Below are positions 1-5,513 of a stretch of 5,513 nucleotides of DNA, one piece after another (the stretch's first letter is position 1; the number at the start of each line of letters is the position of its first letter). The notes below the pieces were generated by a model. That model worked only from the letters and a program-made list of their open reading frames with translations. It was not told where the DNA came from and did no database searches. The translations under genes and the position numbers were made by a program. Origin of the DNA: Planctomycetales bacterium (lineage in GTDB: Bacteria > Planctomycetota > Planctomycetia > Pirellulales > Thermoguttaceae); assembly GCA_007127495.1 (NCBI GenBank), contig SKZG01000313.1:1-5513 (forward strand), read 5' to 3'.

Positions 1-2320
1 CGGAAGCCGTGGGGCGTGGCATCTCCATGACTTCCAATCGTTTCCAAGCGTCGTCGGCGACCTCGGTGGAAAGATCTCCACCCTCCAACCAAGAAAGTCG
101 GTTCGTCCCCGGAGCGCCGTCATGCGGCGCAACCAGGGGGATTGATGCCGCTGTCCATCCGTGAGTTGGCGACGGAAGCGGAACGGCGTATGCCAACGTA
201 AGTTGGCACGAGCCGATACAGGGCTCCTGCAACTCGACTTGCAGGATGACGCTCGCCCCGTCTTCGGCAGATTCGTCAGCATGGTCGCTTTCGAACGGTC
301 GAGTCGGAAGTGCCAGTCCCTCGTGATGGACCTCGAGAGCACCGTCTGCAGCCAGCGAAGCGGGGACCTCCAACCGGAAGCTGTGTGCCGGCTCGTGCAG
401 GATCGTATAGTCGAATTGTTGTTGAACACGCGCCCCGGTTGAATGGGGTGTAATGCGCGACGAGGTGCTCACCTCGATTCGCTGTGGCAACTTTTGGATG
501 CTTGCGGCAAATACCGCTTCAGACGTCTCGGCTCGAAAGATAAGGGGTGCCCGCTGGCGGACCGGCAATTCGATCGGCGGCGCGCTCCGTTGCCGTACCA
601 AGCCCGCTGTGTGCTCCGAGTCGGGAACCACGTCAACGTTGTCGTCTGGTACGAGAATCACCAGGGCGGCGCTGCTGGTATCGGCCTCTGGGCGAGGCAA
701 AGGTAGGTGTATGGAAACCGGCTCGTCCTCCGCGGGGGGGGGCGGCGTCTCGCGGTGAGCCGAAATGCCGATTTCCAGGTCGCCACGTACCGGTTGCAGA
801 AGCGGGATGTGCAGATCACCATCCTCGTTCATCTCGACCCCGTCCAGAGCCACAAGCGTGTCCGGTTCGATGTCGTCAAGTTGCCATCCGGGTAGGCTCA
901 CACGCAGCGCAGATACGTTGGCGCCGCGTATCGAATAGCGAAGCCGGGCCCGAAGATCGATGCGCTCCGCTCCGACAAGGATCACGTACTCCGGATCGGC
1001 GCTAAGGCGGGTGGTCTTTGGAACCAGCCGCGCCTGCAATAGAGCCGGTTGCGTCGAATACTCGAAACCGGCCACCACGTCCTCGCGGCGAAGTGGCTCG
1101 GGCAACTGCGCCACCCGATTCACACCCCGTTGCGGCCCCCAGATCACTTGCCACTCGTTCGGGACGGCTACGGCCAAATGTCCCGACTGTCGAACAGCAC
1201 CTCTCACGGCGAAGCCGGTAAGATCGATCCAGCCGTCAGGCGGCTCCTCCTCAATTGGCCGTTGGGCCGCCAAACGCACCTCGACCGGGCCTGAAGTCTT
1301 CTTGTCGAGCCGAACCTCGACCATCTGGCCCGCAGCGGATTCCGCGGCCTCGGTATCGACGGCCGTGATACTGTATTCCGCTGTGCTATCGGGCACCAAC
1401 TTCGACTGGGGCGGCAACCGCAATTGAAACCGATCGAAGGGCGCCCCAAAACTCCGGACGGAAACGGCTGCGTTCCAAATGACAGCTTGCCCGTCCATGC
1501 GAGTAGAGATCGTGCCGTCGGCTTGCAGGACAATGGGCATTGCAGCCGTCTCGGCGTCCGGCCGGCGCCACAGGAGTCGAAAATCGCCTCCCACTCCGAG
1601 CACGGTCAGCTCCGTGCCATTGCCCGCCCGTGCGGGTGGGAGCAGGGTGGTACCCTCTGATACTTCCGCCTCCAGTTCTTCTAGGGGAACGGTCAGTTTC
1701 AATTCCGAGGCGGTTGCCCGCGGCAATCGCAACGCAAATTGCGTGCGCCGCCCCCCGGCGCTCAGCGGGACGAGCAGCCTCAGTTCAAGCGTGTGCTGCT
1801 GGTCGGGATCACCGCGTAGATAACACACGTAGCCCTCGCCTTCCGGCTCCGGGTGCAAAAAGGCTTCGGCGGAATCGGACGCCTTGAGTGGCTCCTGGGC
1901 CATTGCCTGATCAAGCCGCAGCGGGATTCGGACCCAATGCCGGTCCCGTGTGACCACCCGCGCGGTCAGGAGCATGTCGGCATGGCTGTCGGTGGACTTG
2001 CCGACCAGTGAAAGCCATTGGATGCTGTACCGAGGACGAGGATCCTGTTGCGTCAGTCCGCGCAAGAGCTTGTAGGCGCGTTCAAAGTCGGAGAAGCTGA
2101 AGTTGGGCATTTCTACCAGGTTTCCGCCCTCGTCACGGAACACGAAGGTAGTGAGGGGCGACTCCGCAATGCTCTCGGCAGTCGTCGACCCGCCATTCGG
2201 GGGGTTCGGTAAAACTTCGGGCTGGCCTGCGACGGGCACGACGAGAACTACAGCAAGGCAAAACCCCGCCATAAAGCGGGTTAACCAGCCAGTGCTAAGG
2301 TAAAGTCTGGAACCAAGCAA
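1..2320 (-). CDS. Large exported protein of unknown function, 3' end outside the window
   Basis: One frame is open without a stop from a TTG at 2320 to the left edge (773 codons plus one base), so the C-terminus is missing. TTG 2320 is chosen because AAGGAG lies 6 nt upstream; the next candidate, ATG 2272, has no such site. The N-terminus reads as a Sec signal peptide: arginines at residues 5 and 15, a hydrophobic stretch at about 16-30 (FMAGFCLAVVLVVPV) and likely cleavage after Ala31-Gly32. Cys21 follows Phe, so there is no lipobox. The rest alternates hydrophobic and polar residues, as in beta-sandwich modules, with FRLLW at 247-251, an acidic/proline linker around P526-P529 and a CxxxC pair at 701/705. 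No transmembrane segment or catalytic motif was recognised after the signal peptide. The style resembles large planctomycete-type exported hypothetical proteins (from memory). A role at the cell surface or in the periplasm is inference; function is unknown. It is divergent from glcD. Confidence 0.85.
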   Translation of the reverse strand, partial: MLGSRLYLSTGWLTRFMAGFCLAVVLVVPVAGQPEVLPNPPNGGSTTAESIAESPLTTFVFRDEGGNLVEMPNFSFSDFERAYKLLRGLTQQDPRPRYSIQWLSLVGKSTDSHADMLLTARVVTRDRHWVRIPLRLDQAMAQEPLKASDSAEAFLHPEPEGEGYVCYLRGDPDQQHTLELRLLVPLSAGGRRTQFALRLPRATASELKLTVPLEELEAEVSEGTTLLPPARAGNGTELTVLGVGGDFRLLWRRPDAETAAMPIVLQADGTISTRMDGQAVIWNAAVSVRSFGAPFDRFQLRLPPQSKLVPDSTAEYSITAVDTEAAESAAGQMVEVRLDKKTSGPVEVRLAAQRPIEEEPPDGWIDLTGFAVRGAVRQSGHLAVAVPNEWQVIWGPQRGVNRVAQLPEPLRREDVVAGFEYSTQPALLQARLVPKTTRLSADPEYVILVGAERIDLRARLRYSIRGANVSALRVSLPGWQLDDIEPDTLVALDGVEMNEDGDLHIPLLQPVRGDLEIGISAHRETPPPPAEDEPVSIHLPLPRPEADTSSAALVILVPDDNVDVVPDSEHTAGLVRQRSAPPIELPVRQRAPLIFRAETSEAVFAASIQKLPQRIEVSTSSRITPHSTGARVQQQFDYTILHEPAHSFRLEVPASLAADGALEVHHEGLALPTRPFESDHADESAEDGASVILQVELQEPCIGSCQLTLAYAVPLPSPTHGWTAASIPLVAPHDGAPGTNRLSWLEGGDLSTEVADDAWKRLEVMEMPRPTAS
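734..742. repeat. G9 homopolymer inside the large - strand gene
   Basis: Nine consecutive G on the + strand read as CCC CCC CCC on the coding strand. With the preceding CCG they give four prolines (residues 526-529) in an acidic/proline-rich linker. At exactly nine bases the long frame stays open on both sides. A one-base change would shift the frame and end it soon after: one extra C gives a TGA within about 30 codons. The tract is a natural place for slippage or a sequencing indel. Confidence 0.9.
2262..2282 (-). other. Hairpin in the signal-peptide coding region with an ATG in its loop
   Basis: On the - strand, CCCGC and GCGGG pair around a six-base loop TTTATG. Two further A-T pairs form across a one-base bulge, and the 3' arm is followed by TTTTG. 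The loop holds the internal ATG at 2272, in frame with the TTG start at 2320. The fold is seen in the sequence. Any effect on translation or early termination is speculation, and the short U-run makes a true terminator unlikely. Confidence 0.3.
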
Positions 2321-2326
2321 GGGTAT

Positions 2327-2332
2327 CTCCTT
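2327..2332 (-). promoter_or_regulatory. Shine-Dalgarno AAGGAG deciding a TTG start
   Basis: AAGGAG on the - strand is separated from TTG 2320 by ATACCC (6 nt), near-ideal spacing. This favours the TTG over the internal ATG at 2272. It is the only strong Shine-Dalgarno in the window; none of the three glc genes has one. Confidence 0.75.
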
Positions 2333-2368
2333 GACAAGCGTCCAGCCGGCAAACTCCGGCGGGAATCC

Positions 2369-2441
2369 CTATTCTACCATCCCGGCTGCCCCTTGGTGAA
2401 CCGGCGCGAAGAGTGGGAAAAGGCATACTAACTATTCTACC
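2369..2441. repeat. Two direct copies of GGTAGAATAG (- strand) 63 bp apart
   Basis: CTATTCTACC occurs on the + strand at 2369-2378 and again at 2432-2441, a perfect 10-bp match. The start-to-start distance of 63 bp is close to six helical turns, so both copies face the same side of the DNA. Each contains the TAGAAT box of a candidate - strand promoter. They could be duplicated -10 regions, or sites for a regulator of the divergent pair. Confidence 0.5.
2371..2400 (-). promoter_or_regulatory. Candidate proximal promoter of the secreted-protein gene
   Basis: Reading the - strand, TTCACC (2400-2395, 4/6 to TTGACA) is followed after 18 nt by TAGAAT (2376-2371, 5/6 to TATAAT). Transcription would begin near 2364 and leave a leader of about 44 nt that includes the Shine-Dalgarno. 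A GCCGG/CCGGC 5-bp stem (2345-2360) lies in that leader. The match is to the housekeeping sigma consensus only, and no experimental support is available. Confidence 0.4.
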
Positions 2442-2462
2442 TAGGAACCGGCCGAGTTCCAA
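2434..2462 (-). promoter_or_regulatory. Candidate distal promoter of the secreted-protein gene
   Basis: On the - strand, TTGGAA (2462-2457, 4/6) is followed after 17 nt by a second TAGAAT (2439-2434, 5/6). The box is identical to that of the proximal candidate and lies exactly 63 bp upstream of it. If both work, the gene has tandem start sites. The distal copy would give a leader of about 107 nt. Confidence 0.35.
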
Positions 2463-2484
2463 GCATATTCCACGTTGACGCAAA

Positions 2485-2514
2485 TAGGCAAACTGCACTC
2501 GATTAGGGTATAAT
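2485..2514 (+). promoter_or_regulatory. Putative glcD promoter, probably producing a leaderless mRNA
   Basis: A perfect TATAAT at 2509-2514 lies 8 nt before the glcD ATG at 2523. A weak -35, TAGGCA (2485-2490, 4/6), precedes it by 18 nt. With the usual 6-8 nt from -10 to start site, transcription would begin at about 2521-2523, on or next to the ATG. No Shine-Dalgarno lies between the box and the start codon. An in-frame TGA at 2517 rules out an upstream start. Confidence 0.55.
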
Positions 2515-2522
2515 TCTGAACA

Positions 2523-3899
2523 ATGGCACACGCACCTATTATCGCGGACTTGCGACGGAACCTGGGCACGGCAGGTGTCCTGTACGCCCCATCGGATTTG
2601 GCGGTGTACGACTGCGATGCTTTCACCGTCGCCCGACGCGCACCAGATGCGGTAGTTTTTCCTGCAACGACTGAGCAGGTGGTGGCTGTCGTGCGGACAT
2701 GCCGCAAGCACAAAGCGCCCATCATTGCAAGGGGTGCTGGAACCGGCTTAGCAGGTGGCGCCACTCCGCTCCATGGGGGCGTGCTTGTCATGCTGACACG
2801 TATGAACCGGGTGCTGGAAGTTAGTCTGCCCGACCGCATGGCATGCGTTGAGGCCGGCGTACCGAACATTCAGCTCGCGCGGCGTTTGGCCGGAACCGGC
2901 TACCACTTCGCACCCGATCCTTCAAGCCAGGGGGCGAGTACCATCGGCGGCAACGTGGCCACCAACGCCGGCGGCCCCCATACACTGAAGTACGGCGTCA
3001 CGGTCAACCATGTCCTTGGACTCGAAGCGGTACTGGCCGACGGCTCCGTGTTGACGGCCGGTCCGGTCGAGAATCCATCCATGCTCCCCTTCCAGACGAT
3101 CCTCTGCGGCAGCGAAGGGACGCTTGGCGTTGTTACCAAGGTGTGGGTCCGGCTTACCCGGAACCCCGAGAGCTGCCGAGCCTTGCGAGCTGTATTTCCT
3201 ACCGTCGATAATGCCACCGCAACGGTCAGCCGAATGATTGCGGCGGGCATCATCCCCGCGGCAATGGAGTTGATGGACCGGGGCATCCTCGAAGCCGTCG
3301 AAGAGGCGTTTCACTTCGGGTTTCCACCCGACGCCGGTGCCGTCCTGATTGTCGAGATCGACGGGCCGGAAGCGGGACTCGATGAAACGCAGCGCCGGAT
3401 CGTCGAGTTCTGTCGGGGCGGCAGCGCCTGTGAAGTGCTGGAAGCTCAGAGCGCTGAAGAACGTGAACAACTTTGGAAGTGTCGCAAGTTGTCGGTTGGC
3501 GCCGTGGGCCGTTTGAACAACAGCTACATCATTCAAGACGGCGTGGTGCCGCGCACCAGATTACCTCACGTCCTACGGCGGATTGCGGACATCGCGATAA
3601 AACACCGTGTTCGGATTGTGAATGTAGCCCACGCCGGCGACGGCAATGTGCATCCGATCCTTCTGTTCGACCAGCGCGACCGAGAGGAAGTGCGCCGTGC
3701 CCTCGCCGCCGGCCGCGAGGTGCTTGGCGAGTGCATTGCCTGCGGCGGCAGCGTGACTGCTGAGCACGGTATCGGCGTCGAAAAGATCGAATTCATGGAG
3801 AAACTGTTCGGACCGAGCGATCTCCTCGCCATGCGGCGATTGCGAGACGCTTTCGACCCACTCGGCCGGATGAACCCCGGCAAACTTATTCCTGCGTGA
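2523..3899 (+). CDS. glcD: Glycolate oxidase subunit GlcD, FAD-linked oxidase
   Basis: Catalytic subunit of glycolate dehydrogenase (458 aa), which oxidises glycolate to glyoxylate with FAD and feeds electrons through GlcF to the respiratory chain. The N-terminal FAD_binding_4 (PCMH-type) domain spans about 40-210, with RGAGTGLAGGA at 70-80, PDPSSQGASTIGGNVATNAG at 131-150 and GSEGTLGVVT at 196-205. The FAD-oxidase C-terminal domain follows, with HAGDGNVHP at 370-378 and TAEHGIG at 412-418. By analogy with D-2-hydroxyglutarate dehydrogenase, His370, His377 and Glu414 would bind a divalent metal and His415 would be catalytic. It is shorter than E. coli GlcD (about 499 aa) but all core motifs are present. 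ATG 2523 is fixed by an in-frame TGA at 2517 and has no Shine-Dalgarno. glcE follows after 6 bp. A D-lactate or other D-2-hydroxyacid substrate cannot be excluded from this subunit alone; the GlcE/GlcF neighbours favour glycolate. Confidence 0.93.
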   Translation: MAHAPIIADLRRNLGTAGVLYAPSDLAVYDCDAFTVARRAPDAVVFPATTEQVVAVVRTCRKHKAPIIARGAGTGLAGGATPLHGGVLVMLTRMNRVLEVSLPDRMACVEAGVPNIQLARRLAGTGYHFAPDPSSQGASTIGGNVATNAGGPHTLKYGVTVNHVLGLEAVLADGSVLTAGPVENPSMLPFQTILCGSEGTLGVVTKVWVRLTRNPESCRALRAVFPTVDNATATVSRMIAAGIIPAAMELMDRGILEAVEEAFHFGFPPDAGAVLIVEIDGPEAGLDETQRRIVEFCRGGSACEVLEAQSAEEREQLWKCRKLSVGAVGRLNNSYIIQDGVVPRTRLPHVLRRIADIAIKHRVRIVNVAHAGDGNVHPILLFDQRDREEVRRALAAGREVLGECIACGGSVTAEHGIGVEKIEFMEKLFGPSDLLAMRRLRDAFDPLGRMNPGKLIPA

Positions 3900-3905
3900 C
3901 AGTCG

Positions 3906-5141
3906 ATGGAAGCGATGAACAACCCCACAACCCGGTTTTTGCCGCAATGTGAAACGGTTCTCCCGCCCGATGAAGCGGCGGTGACGCAAGCCGTGCGTCG
4001 TGCGGCAGCCGAGAAACGCGCGGTCTATCCGGTGGGCGGGGCAACTCGGCTCGCCTACGGCCCCCCAAGCGAGGTGCCTGGGATTGCCTTAGTCACCACC
4101 GCGCTGAATCGCGTCATTGAACACGCCGCTGACGATATGACCATTACCGTCGAGGCCGGGGTGACGCTGACGGAGGTGACGCGAATCCTGGCTCTCAAGC
4201 GCCAGCGGTTGCCCATCGACGTTCCTCAGCCCACCCGCGCGACGATCGGCGGTACGATTGCGACGAACACCTTTGGACCACGCCGATTCGGACACCGCAC
4301 CGTTCGCGACTATTTGATTGGCGTGCGCGCCGTCGACGGCCGGGGCGAGGTCTTCGCCGGCGGAGGACGCGTGGTCAAGAACGTCGCGGGGTACGATATG
4401 CCGCGAATGCTGGTCGGATCGATGGGAACGCTGGGCTTGATAACCCAAGTAAGCCTGATGGTGCGCCCAGCCGCCGAAACCGCCGCCATGGTGGCGGCTA
4501 CACTTCCCGATGTCCACGCCGCCGAACGCCTGATCGCCCGTCTGATGCAGTCACCCACGTGGCCCGTGTCCATTGATCTTCTCAGTAGCGGGTGGGGCTA
4601 CGAGGACACGGGGGAAACCGTTCACGACGTCGAGCAGGTGCAACTCTTGGCCGGCTTCGAGGGCGGCTGGGCTGAGGTGCGGGGCGACGTCGACTTCCTG
4701 TGTCAAGAGTGGAAGAATTCCTCCGCCCACAAGGTTCGCGTGTTCGACGAGGCCGATACGCCGGGCATGTGGCAGTGGATGGCCGACCTGCCGGCGCAGT
4801 TGCAGGCACACGTACTGCCAAGTCGCGCGGTAACGCTCGCCTGCCGTATTGCCGAGATCGACCCCGGCTGCGCGCTTCTCATACATGCCGGCGACGGAAT
4901 CGTGAAAGTGCGCCTTTCCGACGAGGCGGTAAGCGACTTGCCGTCTCTACTGACGACAAAGCTTCGGCCGGCCGCTGAGGAGTTGGGCGGCAACTTGGTG
5001 GTCCTAGTTGCCGAGCCGGCCGGCGTTCTCAAACGCGACGACGTGTGGGGGAAGTCCCACAATGCCGGCGAGGTCATGCATGCCGTCAAAGGGAGCTTTG
5101 ATCCCGAGGGCATTTTGAACCCCGGACGCTGGGTCTTTTAG
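3906..5141 (+). CDS. glcE: Glycolate oxidase subunit GlcE, FAD-binding
   Basis: Second FAD-domain subunit of the GlcDEF complex (411 aa), required with GlcD and GlcF for glycolate oxidation. The FAD_binding_4 domain spans about 20-190: YPVGGATRLAYG at 41-52, TIGGTIATNTFGPRRFGH at 113-130, RDYLIGVRAVDGRGEV at 134-149, GGRVVKNVAGYD at 153-164 and GSMGTLGLIT at 171-180. The C-terminal half keeps HAGDG at 327-331, but the second histidine of the GlcD metal motif is replaced (HAGDGIVKV), and there is no EHGIG. This fits a non-catalytic partner. It ends in the typical FDPEGILNPGRW (398-409). It is longer than E. coli GlcE (about 350 aa). The start is 6 bp after the glcD stop; ATG 3915 is an alternative start three codons later, and neither has a good Shine-Dalgarno. 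Translation probably depends on coupling to glcD. Confidence 0.92.
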   Translation: MEAMNNPTTRFLPQCETVLPPDEAAVTQAVRRAAAEKRAVYPVGGATRLAYGPPSEVPGIALVTTALNRVIEHAADDMTITVEAGVTLTEVTRILALKRQRLPIDVPQPTRATIGGTIATNTFGPRRFGHRTVRDYLIGVRAVDGRGEVFAGGGRVVKNVAGYDMPRMLVGSMGTLGLITQVSLMVRPAAETAAMVAATLPDVHAAERLIARLMQSPTWPVSIDLLSSGWGYEDTGETVHDVEQVQLLAGFEGGWAEVRGDVDFLCQEWKNSSAHKVRVFDEADTPGMWQWMADLPAQLQAHVLPSRAVTLACRIAEIDPGCALLIHAGDGIVKVRLSDEAVSDLPSLLTTKLRPAAEELGGNLVVLVAEPAGVLKRDDVWGKSHNAGEVMHAVKGSFDPEGILNPGRWVF

Positions 5142-5153
5142 GCGGCGTTTACC

Positions 5154-5513
5154 ATGAATACGATGCATGCGGACAATTCGGATCGTTCAGGCACCTGCAA
5201 TCCCGCGCATAACGTGGATTACCGCCTATTTCTCGAATGTGTTCACTGTGGGCTTTGTACGTCGACATGCCCGACGTTCACGGAATTGGGCGATGAGAAC
5301 GAGGGGCCGCGCGGTCGGATTCAGATGATGCGTTTGGTGGCCGAGAACCGTTTGCCACTGACCGATCGCATGCGCCGGCACCTGGAGGGGTGCCTGGATT
5401 GCCGAGCCTGCGAAACGGCCTGCCCGTCGGGCGTCGAGTACGGACGGCTCATTGAACCGTTTCGCCTGGCGATGCAGCAAGCGGAGCGTCAAGCGAGAAC
5501 CGAAAAGCAGTTC
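5154..5513 (+). CDS. glcF: Glycolate oxidase iron-sulfur subunit GlcF, N-terminal part
   Basis: The first 120 codons of the iron-sulfur subunit, cut by the right edge (E. coli GlcF is about 407 aa). Two ferredoxin-type 4Fe-4S motifs are complete: [12 protein letters not shown] (Cys29, 32, 35, 39) and [12 protein letters not shown] (Cys80, 83, 86, 90). They are separated by the family's [14 protein letters not shown] stretch (51-60). GlcF carries electrons from the flavin subunits to the membrane. The expected C-terminal cysteine-rich CCG domains lie beyond the window. ATG 5154 lies 12 bp after the glcE stop; ATG 5163 is an alternative. The upstream AGGCGG is only a weak ribosome-binding match. 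About 28 residues precede the first cysteine motif and look poorly conserved. Confidence 0.92.
   Translation, partial: MNTMHADNSDRSGTCNPAHNVDYRLFLECVHCGLCTSTCPTFTELGDENEGPRGRIQMMRLVAENRLPLTDRMRRHLEGCLDCRACETACPSGVEYGRLIEPFRLAMQQAERQARTEKQF

Noticed and set aside
191..208. Perfect 7-bp inverted repeat TGCCAAC-GTAA-GTTGGCA
   Set aside because: It lies inside the coding frame of the large - strand gene, has no U-tract on either strand and no site role that I can argue. One such palindrome is expected by chance at this scale.
547..1005. 152-codon + strand frame, with other + strand frames between 161 and 2303
   Set aside because: All lie opposite the continuous - strand frame. Their products are Arg/Pro/Ser-rich with no recognisable motif, and they overlap each other. 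They are shadows in GC-rich DNA.
2343..2388. CAGCCGG and CCGGCTG 7-bp inverted repeat in the leader of the - strand gene, as a riboswitch or attenuator
   Set aside because: The arms are short, 32 nt apart and GC-rich. No conserved riboswitch core or terminator with a U-run follows.
2475..2480. TTGACG as the -35 box of the glcD promoter
   Set aside because: It is a 5/6 match, but 28 nt separate it from the TATAAT at 2509, far beyond the usual 16-19 nt. No other -10 at the right distance is convincing.
2922..3536. 204-codon - strand frame opposite glcD
   Set aside because: It lies wholly within glcD, whose + strand product carries all family motifs. It is a mirror frame without its own start signals.

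Overview
The window is GC-rich (I estimate about 60% by eye) and looks like an ordinary bacterial chromosome. It holds two divergent transcription units around a 202-bp intergenic region (2321-2522). To the right, on the + strand, lies a glycolate oxidase operon, glcD-glcE-glcF, with glcF cut by the window edge. To the left, on the - strand, one reading frame stays open from a TTG start at 2320 to the window edge, at least 773 codons. It encodes a large exported protein that I cannot assign to a named family. The wording of GlcE (a GGxIATNxxGPRRFGHxxVRDYxIGxRAVDG-like stretch) and the style of the large secreted protein (WVRIPLRL, then beta-rich modules) remind me of Planctomycetota. That is an impression from memory, not a search result.

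Layout: 1-2320 (-) partial secreted protein of unknown function; 2321-2522 divergent promoter region; 2523-3899 (+) glcD; 3906-5141 (+) glcE; 5154-5513 (+) start of glcF. The glc genes are spaced by 6 and 12 bp and are surely co-transcribed. No RNA genes, mobile elements, CRISPR arrays or clear intrinsic terminators are visible. The shorter frames on either strand within these genes are shadows.

How the genes work together: GlcD (FAD oxidase with the metal/histidine C-terminal domain), GlcE (second FAD-domain subunit) and GlcF (two-cluster iron-sulfur subunit) form a membrane-associated glycolate dehydrogenase. It oxidises glycolate to glyoxylate and passes electrons to the respiratory chain. 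No functional link between this enzyme and the divergent secreted protein can be shown from sequence.

The least ordinary parts are the promoter region and the left gene. A perfect TATAAT sits only 8 nt upstream of the glcD ATG with no Shine-Dalgarno, which suggests a leaderless mRNA. The opposite gene has a strong Shine-Dalgarno before a TTG start. It also has two copies of a 10-bp sequence, 63 bp apart, each containing a TAGAAT box. I see no clear evidence of a previously undescribed system; the large secreted protein is the best candidate for novelty.
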